DNA of 64,000 nt from Aeromicrobium piscarium (GCF_007421815.1 NZ_VLNT01000004.1:218227-282226); one strand, 5' to 3'; counted from the stretch's first letter, positions 16,435 to 25,048 are shown. Notes: a model not told the origin generated them from the letters alone. Program-made: numbers and translations.

Positions 16435-17808
16435 ATGACCACCACACCATCTCGCACACCGCTCCTGAGCATCGGTTTCGATGAAAAGCTCTCTCCCGCC
16501 AAGACCGGTCTCTTCGGGTTCCAACACCTGCTCGCCCTCACCGGGATCTGGCTGTTCCCCGGCATCATCGGGGTCTCACTCGATCTCAGCGCCCAGGAGG
16601 TGGGCTGGATCACGCAGGGCTGCTTCTTCATGACGGGCCTGATCACGATCCTGCAGTCCAGCCGGATTCTCCAACTCCCGATCGTGCAGGGGCCGACCGC
16701 CGCTTTCATGGTGGCGATCATCGCCTCGGGAGCGACCTTCGGACTCGGGACGGCCTTCGGCTCCATGATGGTCGCCGGAGCGATCTTCGCCCTCCTGAGC
16801 CTCCCGTCACGACGATTCGGGCTCTTTGGCCAGGTTTCCCGCATCGCCTCCGATCCACTCGTCTTCGGGACCCTCTTCGTCATCATCGGCGGACAGCTCG
16901 CCGCGATCGGGCTTAGTGGGTGGTTCGGCACCGAAGGCACCAGCGGCTACGGCTGGCCCTTCTTCCTTCTCAGCCTCGCCACCGTGGTCTTCGTTATGGC
17001 GTTCACCATCTTCGGCGGCAATACGCTGCTGCGCCGAGGCGCGATCTTCTGGGGAATCGTCGCGGGCACCGCCCTCACGGCCGTCTGTGGACTCTGGGCC
17101 CTCCCGGACCTCTCGGAGGTCGCCGTCATCGGAACTCCCCAATTCCTGCCCTTCGGATTCGGCGTCGAGTGGTCCGTGGTCATCCTGATGCTGCTGGCCT
17201 TCCTGCAGGGAGGCACCGAGTCGATGGGCATGTTCCGGCTCGTCAGCAGCTGGGGAAACCGCACCGTGCCCATCGAACGGGTCAACCGCGGCCTGTTCGC
17301 GGAGTTCACCGGCTCGGTCGCGGGTGCCGCGTTCGGTGGGATCGGGACGACGTCCTATCCCGAGAACGCCGGGATCGTCCGGATGTCGGGCGTCGGGAGC
17401 CGATACGTGACCGCGACAGCGGGCGCCGTAGCGCTCGTCCTGGCCTTCATCCCGAAGGTGGGGCTCTTCATCGCCGGGCTCCCGATGCCGGTGCTCGCGG
17501 CCGCCTCCACGGTCCTCTTCGGCGTCATCGCCATCTCCGGGATCCAGATGCTCGCCGAGGTCGAGTGGGACGACCTGAACCTGATGGTCGCCGCTCCGGC
17601 CTTCATCATCTCGCTCGGGTCGCAGTTCCTCCCCGAGTCCATCGTCGCGACCATGGGACCGTCGGTCGAGAGCATCGTGACGAACCCCATGATGGTGGGA
17701 GTCATCCTCCTGCTGGCGCTGCACCTGCTGATCAACTACGGCATCCGGCCGCTGATCACCGCCCGCAAGAGCCGCGTCGCTCGGCCGCTGCCGGCGGAGG
17801 ACGAGTGA
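16435..17808 (+). CDS. NCS2-family nucleobase (xanthine/uracil/urate-type) permease
   Basis: The 457-residue protein has about twelve to fourteen membrane segments and the NCS2 hallmarks: GFQHLLALTGIWLFPG at residues 28-43 (the conserved Q-H helix), QGPTAAFMVAIIASG, and a later GGIGTTSYPENAGIVRMSGVGSR, where NCS2 members carry the QNxG-like substrate helix. It should take up a purine, pyrimidine or related heterocycle with protons. ATG 16435 has GGAG seven bases upstream. It overlaps the following nitrilase-like gene by one base (TGATG) and is divergent from the ABC importer. Confidence 0.9.
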   Translation: MTTTPSRTPLLSIGFDEKLSPAKTGLFGFQHLLALTGIWLFPGIIGVSLDLSAQEVGWITQGCFFMTGLITILQSSRILQLPIVQGPTAAFMVAIIASGATFGLGTAFGSMMVAGAIFALLSLPSRRFGLFGQVSRIASDPLVFGTLFVIIGGQLAAIGLSGWFGTEGTSGYGWPFFLLSLATVVFVMAFTIFGGNTLLRRGAIFWGIVAGTALTAVCGLWALPDLSEVAVIGTPQFLPFGFGVEWSVVILMLLAFLQGGTESMGMFRLVSSWGNRTVPIERVNRGLFAEFTGSVAGAAFGGIGTTSYPENAGIVRMSGVGSRYVTATAGAVALVLAFIPKVGLFIAGLPMPVLAAASTVLFGVIAISGIQMLAEVEWDDLNLMVAAPAFIISLGSQFLPESIVATMGPSVESIVTNPMMVGVILLLALHLLINYGIRPLITARKSRVARPLPAEDE

Positions 17809-18713
17809 TGTCCACCGTCCGCCTGGGTCTGGCGCAGACCATGACCCACTTCGGCGACGACGAGGAGCGCAATCTCGAGAACGCCGTCGCGCTCATCGAA
17901 CATGCCGCGCGCCAAGACATCGACCTGATCGCCTTCGCCGAGAACTATCCCGGGCCGTTCACGGAGTCCAACCGGTACGAGGTCGACGCGGTCATGGCCG
18001 AGTCGGCTCGCACCCACGGGGTCGCGGTGGCGTACGGCACGTCCCGGCCGGCGCCGGGGCGCGACGGCTCCTTTCACATCACGACCGTGATCGTCGACTC
18101 CCAGGGGGTCGAAAGGGGCGCCTATCACCGGACCCACCCCGAGGGCCCCTATATCTACCGCGACGGCAAGCAGTGGAACTTCGACTACGTCGCCGCCGAG
18201 GCCTTCCCCGTGGTCGACATGGGGTGGGGGAAGCTGGCGGTCTCGATCTGCTCGGAGGTCCACCTGCCGGAGGTCAGCCGGATCCTGGCGCTGAAGGGGG
18301 CGGAGATCATCCTGTACCCCTCCGGCTTGCTGATCGACGAGCTCGGGTACACCGAGAACTGGCGGACCCTCGTCCGAGCGCGCGCCATCGAGAATCACGC
18401 GTACACGGCGACCCTCGTCAACCTCATGGATCCGGCCGTAGGAGCGCAGTTCAACCGCAGCGGCGTCGAGCTCGCTCCTCCCCGCGACTCGATCACCACC
18501 GGGATCGGCGGCATCTACGGGCCGGAGCGGATGCTCGCCGAGTCAGGAGAGCCCGGCCTCCTGACCGCCGACCTCGACCTCGATCGCATCCGCTACCTAC
18601 GGGCGGCGAGCGAGGAACTCATCGTCCCTGCCCCCTACCGCACGATCCCCGGCCATATGACCTGGCGGCGTCCCGAGCTGTACGGGGAGCTCACCCGCCC
18701 CCGAACCCGCTGA
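17808..18713 (+). CDS. Nitrilase-superfamily protein with Arg at the usual catalytic Lys position
   Basis: The 301-residue protein has the superfamily fold: Glu in AFAENYPGPF (about residue 46), Cys in VSICSEVHLPE (about residue 147) and ENWRTLVRARAIENHAY. The segment aligned with the usual YRKxHL reads YHRTHPEG, so the position of the catalytic Lys holds Arg. Either another residue replaces the Lys, or the reaction differs, or the protein is inactive. It is cotranscribed with the NCS2 permease, starting one base into its stop codon, and ends at a perfect 18-bp hairpin. Confidence 0.78.
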   Translation: MSTVRLGLAQTMTHFGDDEERNLENAVALIEHAARQDIDLIAFAENYPGPFTESNRYEVDAVMAESARTHGVAVAYGTSRPAPGRDGSFHITTVIVDSQGVERGAYHRTHPEGPYIYRDGKQWNFDYVAAEAFPVVDMGWGKLAVSICSEVHLPEVSRILALKGAEIILYPSGLLIDELGYTENWRTLVRARAIENHAYTATLVNLMDPAVGAQFNRSGVELAPPRDSITTGIGGIYGPERMLAESGEPGLLTADLDLDRIRYLRAASEELIVPAPYRTIPGHMTWRRPELYGELTRPRTR

Positions 18714-18717
18714 CCCC

Positions 18718-18759
18718 GAACCCGTTGAGTGGGGGAGGTGCCCCCCACTCAACGGGTTC
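18718..18759. terminator. Perfect 18-bp hairpin (family F1 dyad, second copy)
   Basis: The arms start GAACCCGTTGAGTGGGGG (18718-18735) and the complement follows at 18742-18759, with a 6-base loop. It lies between two convergent genes (ending 18713 and 18766). The AACCCGTTGAGTG core is identical to the dyad at 1757-1799, so the two ends of the catabolic island carry the same terminator-like sequence. Confidence 0.75.
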
Positions 18760-18765
18760 TGAGGG

Positions 18766-19374
18766 TCAGCGCAGGTCGGGGTTGCTGATCGAGAGCATGG
18801 TGTCGCTGAAGAGGTCGATGTCCTCCTCGCGGGAACGGCCGGTACCGCCACCGCGCAGGACGCTCGCCAGCTCCCCGGTCGCCCGGTCGATACGCCGCTG
18901 CAGAGCGTTCTCTCCCGCCGAGCCCCAGTCGTGCGGCGACGCGAACACGCCCGTCGGCACCACGAAGGCCTGCAGATAGGCGAACAGCGGACGCAACGAG
19001 GTCTCGATCGCCAACGAGTGCCGCGCCGTGCCACCGGTCGCCGCGAGCAGCACCGGCGTGCCGACGATCGCATCGCTGTCCATGGCGTCGACGAAGGACT
19101 TGAAGAGGCCCGGGTACGACACCTTGAAGATCGGCACCGTGACGATCAGCGCGTCGGCGGACATCACCTGGTCGTACACATGCTGCAGGCGCGGCGCGGC
19201 GAAGCCGGTCAATCCCGCATCGGTGATCTCGTGGGCGAGGTCGCGCAGTGTCACGATCTCGACCTGGGCATCGCCCAAGGCCTTGCTCGCCGAGGCGGCG
19301 ATCTTGTCGGCCAGCATCCGCGTGGTCGACGGCTCGCCGAGGCCGGCGGAGATGACGACGATCCGCGTGGTCAT
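18766..19374 (-). CDS. NAD(P)H-dependent FMN reductase (CE1759-like)
   Basis: The 202-residue flavodoxin-like protein begins RIVVISAGLGEPSTTRMLADKI and contains ADALIVTVPIFKVSYPGLFKSFVDAM, the flavin-binding region of NADPH-dependent FMN reductases. ATG 19374 overlaps the stop of the luciferase-like gene (ATGA), so the pair is coupled: this protein should supply reduced FMN to the monooxygenase. Confidence 0.85.
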   Translation of the reverse strand: MTTRIVVISAGLGEPSTTRMLADKIAASASKALGDAQVEIVTLRDLAHEITDAGLTGFAAPRLQHVYDQVMSADALIVTVPIFKVSYPGLFKSFVDAMDSDAIVGTPVLLAATGGTARHSLAIETSLRPLFAYLQAFVVPTGVFASPHDWGSAGENALQRRIDRATGELASVLRGGGTGRSREEDIDLFSDTMLSISNPDLR

Positions 19375-20471
19375 ACGGTGACCTCCTGGTCGACGGCTGC
19401 GGCGACGCGGGCGGCGACACGAGCGGTGTGGGTGGGTGCGTCCGGCACATTCGCCGGGCGGCGCTTGGCGAACTCCTCGCGCATCGTCGGGAGGATCTCG
19501 CCGAGCAGGTCGAGCTGCTCGAGCACCGTCTTCAGCGGCAGGCCGGCGTGGTCGACGAGGAACAGCTGACGCTGGTAGTCGCCGAAGAAGTCCGCGAACT
19601 CCAGCGTGCGCTCCAGCACCTGCTGAGGGCTGCCGACCGTCAGCGGTGTCTGTGAGGTGAAGTCCTCCAGGCTCGGGCCGTGGCCGTAGACCGGCGCGAC
19701 ATCGAAATAGGGCCGGAACTCGTTGACGGCGTCCTGGCTGTTCTTGCGCATGAAGAACTGGCCACCGAGGCCGACGATCGCCTGCTCCGCCGTGCCGTGG
19801 CCGTAGTGGGCGTAGCGCTGGCGGTAGAAGTTGATCAGCCGGATGTAGTGCTCCTTCGGCCAGAAGATGTTGTTGGCGAAGTAGCCGTCACCGTAGTAGG
19901 CGGCCAGCTCGGCCACCTCGGGCGTACGGATCGACCCGTGCCACACGAAGGGCGCGACACCGTCCAACGGGGCCGGAGTGGCGGTGAAGTTCTGCAGCGG
20001 CGTGCGGAACTTGCCCTCCCAGTTGACGACCGGCTCATCCCAGAGCTTGCGCAGCAGCTGGTAGTTCTCGATCGTCAGCTCGACGGCCTTGGTGATGTCC
20101 TTGCCGAACCACGGGTAGACCGGTGCGGTGTTGCCGCGGCCGAGCATGAGGTCCATGCGGCCGTCGACGAGGTGCTGGAGGGTCGCATAGTCCTCGGCGA
20201 TCTTGACCGGGTCGTTCGTGGTGATCAGCGTGGTCGAGGTCGACAGGATGAGGTTCTTCGTCTGCGCCCCGATATAGGCCAATGTGGTGGTCGGGCTCGA
20301 CGGGACGAAGGGCGGGTTGTGGTGCTCGCCGGTGGCGAACACGTCCAGGCCGATGTCGTCGGACTTCTTGGCGATCTCGACGGTGTTCTTGATCCGCTCG
20401 TGCTCGGTGACCGTGGTGCCGTTCACCGGATCGGGCGTGACGTCACCGACGGTGAAGATGCCGATCTGCAT
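19371..20471 (-). CDS. LLM-class FMN-dependent monooxygenase (luciferase-like, CE1758-like)
   Basis: The 366-residue TIM-barrel protein has the bacterial luciferase-like layout: MQIGIFTVGD at the start, DVFATGEHHNPPF, YIGAQTKNLILSTSTTLI and EDYATLQHLVDGRMDLMLGRGN, where the flavin sits. It uses reduced FMN and oxygen. The C-terminal half has DFFGDYQRQLFLVDHAGLP, seen in CE1758-type members. ATG 20471 follows TGAGGAGCGCGCC. A dyad directly upstream suggests a repressor. Substrate unknown. Confidence 0.87.
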   Translation of the reverse strand: MQIGIFTVGDVTPDPVNGTTVTEHERIKNTVEIAKKSDDIGLDVFATGEHHNPPFVPSSPTTTLAYIGAQTKNLILSTSTTLITTNDPVKIAEDYATLQHLVDGRMDLMLGRGNTAPVYPWFGKDITKAVELTIENYQLLRKLWDEPVVNWEGKFRTPLQNFTATPAPLDGVAPFVWHGSIRTPEVAELAAYYGDGYFANNIFWPKEHYIRLINFYRQRYAHYGHGTAEQAIVGLGGQFFMRKNSQDAVNEFRPYFDVAPVYGHGPSLEDFTSQTPLTVGSPQQVLERTLEFADFFGDYQRQLFLVDHAGLPLKTVLEQLDLLGEILPTMREEFAKRRPANVPDAPTHTARVAARVAAAVDQEVTV

Positions 20472-20483
20472 GGCGCGCTCCTC

Positions 20484-20505
20484 AGTAGTTGAATCTTTAA
20501 CTACT
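20484..20505. promoter_or_regulatory. MarR-type dyad in the promoter of the monooxygenase operon
   Basis: The arms AGTAGTTGAA (20484-20493) and TTTAACTACT (20496-20505) are complementary over 10 bases with one mismatch around a 2-base centre. The dyad directly precedes the ribosome site of the monooxygenase gene, and TAGAGT/TTAAAG-like -10 sequences lie in or beside it. A repressor bound here would block transcription. The TAGTTGAA half-site pattern resembles MarR-family operators; no MarR gene is nearby. Confidence 0.6.
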
Positions 20506-20610
20506 CTAACACGAGCGACCCCTCGAGCATTCCCTCCATCGATCACGGCCCCCTGCCACCGGCGGGCGGTGAGCTACCACGCACCTCACCCGTGAGCGGC
20601 CGATCACGAG

Positions 20611-21060
20611 TCAGCGGCGGGTGGCGAAGAAATCGCGCAATAGCGCAATCGAGTCAGCGGCGAGCACTCCAGCGTGCACCTCGGGACGGTGATTCAGGCG
20701 GCGATCCCGCACCACGTCCCACAGTGACCCGACCGCCCCGGCCTTGTCGTCGAAGGCACCGAAGACCAACCGCTCGACGCGTGCCGCAACCAGCGCACCG
20801 GCGCACATCGTGCACGGCTCCAGCGTCACCACCAGCGTGCAACCCTCGAGCCGCCACTCCCCCACGGCCCGCGCCGCGGCCCGCATGGCCACGATCTCGG
20901 CGTGCCCGGTCGGGTCGAGGTCACGCTCACGGGTGTTGCATCCCTCGCCGAGCACGTCACCCGTCGGGCCGATCACGAGCGCCCCCACGGGCACGTCGCC
21001 CGCGGATGCCGCCTGCGCGCCCAGCTCGAGCGCGCGCCGCATCCACGCCTCGTCGTTCAC
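20611..21060 (-). CDS. tadA: tRNA adenosine(34) deaminase
   Basis: The 149-residue cytidine deaminase-fold enzyme has HAEIVAMRAA and PCTMCAGALVAARVERLVFGA, giving the zinc ligands His, Cys, Cys and the catalytic Glu. It converts A34 to inosine in tRNA-Arg(ACG), and that tRNA is present at 50780-50852. The start is GTG 21060, overlapping the stop of its partner gene by four bases. Nothing unusual in length or motif. Confidence 0.93.
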   Translation of the reverse strand: MNDEAWMRRALELGAQAASAGDVPVGALVIGPTGDVLGEGCNTRERDLDPTGHAEIVAMRAAARAVGEWRLEGCTLVVTLEPCTMCAGALVAARVERLVFGAFDDKAGAVGSLWDVVRDRRLNHRPEVHAGVLAADSIALLRDFFATRR

Positions 21061-21524
21061 CCGACGATCGTCTCCAACTGATCGCGGAAGCCGAGTCGCT
21101 CGGCGATATCGAGCAGGACGTCATCCGGGTAGAGATCGTCGTCCTCACACAGCAACGACAGCTCGACCGAGGCGACTCCGAGATCCGCCAGGATCTCCAG
21201 GTCGCCGATCGGCTCGACCGGATCGTCGTCGTCGGGATCGGGAGCATCGAGCGCCTCCGCGATATCGGCGGCCAGCGGGTAGTCGAGGGTCGCGGTGTTG
21301 TCGGACAACAGCACGCGCACCTGCTGACCGCTGCGCCGCACGATGGCGAAGAAGTCGTCCCTGATGGAGACGAGTGCGAGGGTCCCGACCTCGGACGGGA
21401 ATCGACGCAACGCCTCACTCAGCTCGGCGAAGTCCTCGCCCAGCTTGGCCGGCAGTTCCATGACCGACCAGTCGCCATCGTCCCGATAGGCGGCCACCAC
21501 AAAGTCCACGTCGTCCTCGGTCAC
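21057..21524 (-). CDS. tRNA adenosine deaminase-associated protein
   Basis: This 155-residue acidic protein is found next to tadA in actinobacteria. It has no catalytic motif visible; hydrophobic strands (DFVVAAYRDDGDWSVMELPAKL, GTLALVSIRDDFFAIVRR) and an Asp-rich stretch (DAPDPDDDDPVEP) precede a helical end. The start is GTG 21524 after AGGAGGAATC. Its role is unknown; position implies support of TadA. The 105 bases between it and the IclR gene hold no gene. Confidence 0.85.
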   Translation of the reverse strand: MTEDDVDFVVAAYRDDGDWSVMELPAKLGEDFAELSEALRRFPSEVGTLALVSIRDDFFAIVRRSGQQVRVLLSDNTATLDYPLAADIAEALDAPDPDDDDPVEPIGDLEILADLGVASVELSLLCEDDDLYPDDVLLDIAERLGFRDQLETIVG

Positions 21525-21629
21525 GATTCCTCCTGGCTCGCCACGGTCCCGTCCGCCATCGTGACAGACGCGGGCGACACACCGCCACTCGTACACGGGC
21601 GAACCGGCCGGACGGGCGATATCGAGATC

Positions 21630-22391
21630 TCAGCGGGTCGAGGCACCGATCGTCCGCGACAGCACGTGCGCCGCTTCGAGCAGCGCAGTGCCCAACGCCG
21701 GCCGACGATCGGGCCCGAAGCGTGCCTCCACACCGGTCAGGCTCAGGGCCCACGCCGGACGCTCGTCGCGATCGAAGACGGCCGCCCCCATCCCCCAGCT
21801 GCCCTCGACGATCAGTCCCGGGTTCAGGGCGTAGCCGGACGAGCGCGTCTCCGCGATCGCGTCGCGCACCTGTCCCGGGTCATGGCCGTATCTCCCCAGC
21901 GACGCCCGCGCCATATACTCCTCGATCTCACGATCGGGCAGATGGGCCAACATCACCATCCCGGCGGACGCGACCCCCAGGGGGAACCGGATCCCCTCGT
22001 GCAGGACATGCGATCGCAAGGGGAAGCTGCCGTCCACCGCCAGCAGGCATACGGTCTCGTCGCCACGCCGGGCGCTGAAGAACGCGCTCTCGCCCGTCTC
22101 CCGGGCCAGCTGCTCGACGACCGGCCGGGCCACCTCCGTGACGTCATAGCGACGCGCGGCGGCGACGCCCAGTAGATAGAGCTCCGGGCCCAACGACCAT
22201 CGGCCCGATCGCCGGTCACGGTCGACGAGCCCCTCCCGCGCGAGGGATTCGAGCAGCCGGTGGGCGGTGGCCCGCGGAACCCCTGCGTCACGTCCGGCCT
22301 CGGTGGTGGTGATGCCATCGGGTTCGCGCGAGGCGATCGCCCGCAGGACGGCGCTCGCTCGCGCCACCACGGGGGAGGGACCATCTGCCAT
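21630..22391 (-). CDS. IclR-family transcriptional regulator
   Basis: The 253-residue protein has an N-terminal winged HTH (SAVLRAIASREPDGITTTEAGRDAGVPRATAHRLLESLAREGLV) and a C-terminal IclR effector domain (RSHVLHEGIRFPLGVASAGMVMLAHL, ALNPGLIVEGSWGMGAAVFDR). It is divergent from the CoA-transferase genes and probably represses or activates them in response to an aromatic or oxo-acid metabolite. ATG 22391 lies 7 bases after TACGAT, suggesting a leaderless mRNA; ATG 22397 is an alternative. Confidence 0.9.
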   Translation of the reverse strand: MADGPSPVVARASAVLRAIASREPDGITTTEAGRDAGVPRATAHRLLESLAREGLVDRDRRSGRWSLGPELYLLGVAAARRYDVTEVARPVVEQLARETGESAFFSARRGDETVCLLAVDGSFPLRSHVLHEGIRFPLGVASAGMVMLAHLPDREIEEYMARASLGRYGHDPGQVRDAIAETRSSGYALNPGLIVEGSWGMGAAVFDRDERPAWALSLTGVEARFGPDRRPALGTALLEAAHVLSRTIGASTR

Positions 22392-22398
22392 ACCCATG

Positions 22399-22421
22399 AT
22401 CGTAACGTCCACTGAGTGGAC
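22399..22421 (-). promoter_or_regulatory. IclR gene promoter box and adjacent operator dyad
   Basis: TACGAT (22404-22399 on the minus strand) is spaced for leaderless transcription of the IclR gene at 22391. Just upstream, 22407-22421 reads GTCCACTGAGTGGAC, a perfect 7-bp-arm dyad with 1-base centre, in the spacer between -10 and -35. It is well placed for autoregulation and for control of the divergent CoA-transferase operon starting at 22546. Confidence 0.65.
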
Positions 22422-22545
22422 GCCAGACCAGGCCATCTTCCATCTCGTGAACACTTCCTGACCGATCCACAGCCTGCTATTGCAGATCGAACGACCGGAC
22501 GGCAACGTTGGATCACGCATCTGCTCATCGAACGAGAGGCACGCC

Positions 22546-23253
22546 ATGATGCTCGCGACCTCGCCCGGCGAGGCGATCGACGGCCTCCTGCGCGACCACA
22601 TGACGCTGGCTGTCGGCGGCTTCGGCCTCTGCGGCATTCCCAGCGCGCTCATCGAGGCCGTTCGCGACAGCGGCGTCACCGGACTGACGATCGTGTCCAA
22701 CAACATGGGCGTGGACGGCAAGGGGCTCGGGCTCCTCCTCGAGAACGGTCAGGTCAGCAAGGTCATCGCGTCCTATGTGGGCGAGAACAGGCTGTTCGCC
22801 CGGCAGTATCTCGACGGTGAGCTGGACGTCGAGTTCGCACCGCAGGGCACCCTCGCCGAACGATTGCGCGCCGGGGGCGCCGGAATCCCCGCCTTCTACA
22901 CCCGCACCGGGGTGGGGACCGTCGTGGCCGAGGGCAAGCCGACGGCGGAGTTCGACGGCGTGACCTATCTCCAGGAGCGGGCGATCGTCGCCGACCTGGC
23001 CCTCGTTCACGCCCACACCGGCGACCGCTTCGGCAACCTGCGCTACCGGCTCGCGGCACGCAACTTCAATCCGGCCGCGGCCACCTCCGGCCGCGTCACG
23101 ATCGCCGAGGTCGAGCACCTCGTCGACGCCATCGATCCCGAGCTGGTCCAGACCCCCGGCGTCTACGTCCATCGCCTGGTGCACGTTCCCGATCGGCCCA
23201 AGCACATCGAACAGCACACCACGCGCCCGCGACCCGAAGGAGCACCCGCATGA
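22546..23253 (+). CDS. 3-oxoacid (or 3-oxoadipate) CoA-transferase subunit A
   Basis: The 235-residue subunit has the family signature [18 protein letters not shown] near residue 21, then [22 protein letters not shown], and [25 protein letters not shown]. With subunit B it moves CoA from succinyl-CoA to a 3-oxo acid in the cytoplasm. SCOT and PcaIJ cannot be separated by eye. ATG 22546 follows GAGAGG. IclR control and a two-gene layout fit either aromatic (beta-ketoadipate) or ketone-body use. Confidence 0.9.
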   Translation: MMLATSPGEAIDGLLRDHMTLAVGGFGLCGIPSALIEAVRDSGVTGLTIVSNNMGVDGKGLGLLLENGQVSKVIASYVGENRLFARQYLDGELDVEFAPQGTLAERLRAGGAGIPAFYTRTGVGTVVAEGKPTAEFDGVTYLQERAIVADLALVHAHTGDRFGNLRYRLAARNFNPAAATSGRVTIAEVEHLVDAIDPELVQTPGVYVHRLVHVPDRPKHIEQHTTRPRPEGAPA

Positions 23254-23354
23254 GCGAGCGAAGAGTCGAGATCTGCTCCCTATTCGTCGACCGGGACCGT
23301 GCAGGGTTGACGAGCACCCAGCACATCTCGGTACTTGCGGAGGTGGCGGCATGA
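23250..23354 (+). CDS. Possible 34-codon linking ORF between the CoA-transferase genes
   Basis: The frame begins MSERRVEIC and ends LAEVAA. Its ATG overlaps the subunit A stop as ATGA, and its TGA overlaps the subunit B ATG as ATGA, so it spans the whole gap exactly. Against coding: it uses codons rare in this genome (AGA, CTA, GTA, CTT, TTG, CGA) and matches no family I know. It may act only to carry ribosomes from A to B, or be chance. Confidence 0.3.
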   Translation: MSERRVEICSLFVDRDRAGLTSTQHISVLAEVAA

Positions 23355-23998
23355 GCTGGACACGCGAGGAGATGGCCGCGATCGCCGCCTTGGAGCTCCG
23401 CGACGGCGACTACGTCAACCTGGGGATCGGCATCCCCACCCTCGTGGCCAACCATGTGCCGCCCGGTGTCCACGTGACGCTCCAGTCCGAGAACGGCATC
23501 CTCGGGCTCGGCCCCTTTCCCTGGGAGGGCGAAGAGGACCCGGATCTCATCAATGCCGGCAAGCAGACGGTCACGACGGTGAGCGGAGCGTCGTTCTTCG
23601 ACTCCGTGGAATCCTTCGCGATGATCCGCGGCGGCAAGGTCGACATCGCGATCCTCGGCGCCCTGCAGGTTGCCGCCAACGGAGACCTCGCCAACTGGGC
23701 GGTGCCCGGGGCCCTCGTGAAGGGCATGGGCGGGGCGATGGACCTCGTCGCCGGCACCCGCCGCATCGTCGTCATCACCGACCACGTGGCCAAGGACGGC
23801 ACGCCGAAGATCGTCGAGAACTGCACCGTGCCGCTGACGGGTCGCGGCGTGGTGGACAGGATCGTCACCGATCGGGCCGTCATCGATGTCACTGACGAAG
23901 GCCTGCGCGTGCTGCGGCTCGCACCCGGCGAGAGCTTCGCGGATCTCGCTGCTGCGACGGGTGCGCCATTGGCCCTCGCCGAGTCGGCCTCCGCGTGA
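23351..23998 (+). CDS. 3-oxoacid (or 3-oxoadipate) CoA-transferase subunit B
   Basis: The 215-residue subunit carries the catalytic Glu in [14 protein letters not shown] (about residue 51), preceded by [17 protein letters not shown], and [14 protein letters not shown]. It completes the enzyme begun at 22546. ATG 23351 follows GGAGGTGGCGGC. The gap between A and B is about 97 bases, long for this gene pair, and is filled by the small frame at 23250. Confidence 0.92.
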   Translation: MSWTREEMAAIAALELRDGDYVNLGIGIPTLVANHVPPGVHVTLQSENGILGLGPFPWEGEEDPDLINAGKQTVTTVSGASFFDSVESFAMIRGGKVDIAILGALQVAANGDLANWAVPGALVKGMGGAMDLVAGTRRIVVITDHVAKDGTPKIVENCTVPLTGRGVVDRIVTDRAVIDVTDEGLRVLRLAPGESFADLAAATGAPLALAESASA

Positions 23999-24048
23999 CG
24001 CGGCGAGCTTCTCGGTTCGGGCGGCGCCGCGACCGATAGGGTCGGGGC

Positions 24049-24687
24049 ATGCAGGTTCACGTCCTCGATCACCCGCTCGTCGCCCATAAGCTCACCGTGC
24101 TGCGGCAGACGACGACCGACTCCCCCACGTTCCGCCGGCTGACCGAGGAACTCGTGACGCTGCTGGCCTATGAGGCCACCCGCGAGGTGCGCGTGGAGCC
24201 CGCCGCCATCGAGACCCCCGTCGCCCCGACCACGGGCGTGCGCCTCTCGACGCCCGCCCCGCTCGTCGTGCCGATCCTGCGCGCCGGGCTGGGCATGCTG
24301 GAGGGCATGCAGCGCCTGCTGCCCACCGCCGAGGTCGGCTTCCTCGGCATGATCCGCAACGAGGAGACCCTGCAGGCCGAGACCTACGCCGAGCGCCTGC
24401 CCGAGGATCTCTCCGGACGGCAGTGCTACGTGCTCGATCCGATGCTCGCCACGGGAGGAACTCTCGCGATGGCGATCGACTTCCTGGTGAAGCGGGGCGC
24501 CGACCACATCACCGCGATCACCCTGCTCGCGGCCCCCGAAGGTGTCCGCAGGATCGAGTCCGAGCTGGAGCACATCGATGTCCCGGTCACCGTGGTGACC
24601 GCCGCGGTCGACGAGCGCCTCGACGAGAACGGCTACATCGTGCCGGGTCTCGGCGACGCCGGGGATCGCCTGTACGGGGTCGTCTGA
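24049..24687 (+). CDS. upp: Uracil phosphoribosyltransferase
   Basis: The 212-residue enzyme makes UMP from uracil and PRPP. Diagnostic segments are [56 protein letters not shown] (PRPP loop) and [13 protein letters not shown] at the C-terminus. The promoter box TAGGGT (24037-24042) ends 6 bases before the ATG, so the mRNA is probably leaderless. No pyrimidine-responsive leader can fit. Single gene. Confidence 0.96.
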   Translation: MQVHVLDHPLVAHKLTVLRQTTTDSPTFRRLTEELVTLLAYEATREVRVEPAAIETPVAPTTGVRLSTPAPLVVPILRAGLGMLEGMQRLLPTAEVGFLGMIRNEETLQAETYAERLPEDLSGRQCYVLDPMLATGGTLAMAIDFLVKRGADHITAITLLAAPEGVRRIESELEHIDVPVTVVTAAVDERLDENGYIVPGLGDAGDRLYGVV

Positions 24688-24784
24688 GCGATCCGTGACG
24701 GACCCGATGGTCCGCTTCCGGGTGCGACGCGAGCCCCGGTCTCCTAGAGTCGAGGGTCCACGCTCCGTCGAGAAGGTGATCCTC

Positions 24785-25048
24785 GTGCCACGTTCCGCCC
24801 GATCCCTGCTCATCGCCGGAGTCCTCACCCTGCTCGCGGCGATCATCCTGGAGGCGACGTCGAGTGTCGTCCTCCACGTCATCTCTTCCCAGCTCGATGC
24901 CTTCAGCCAGCGCGCCCTGACCAGTGCGGTCGGCGTCTACACCGGGACGATCCGTCTGCTGTGGTCGCTCAGCGCCGTGCTGATCGGTGGTGCCTTCATC
25001 GTCTGGGCCGTCGTCCACGAGCTCGCCCCCGAAACGGCCCGCGACTGA
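24785..25048 (+). CDS. Small two-helix membrane protein, unknown
   Basis: The 87-residue protein has two hydrophobic segments, about residues 8-25 (LLIAGVLTLLAAIILEAT) and 52-75 (LLWSLSAVLIGGAFIVWAVV), joined by about 25 residues. GTG 24785 follows AAGGTGATCCTC. No known family recognised. Immediately followed by the paired long hairpins at 25058-25167. Confidence 0.6.
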   Translation: MPRSARSLLIAGVLTLLAAIILEATSSVVLHVISSQLDAFSQRALTSAVGVYTGTIRLLWSLSAVLIGGAFIVWAVVHELAPETARD

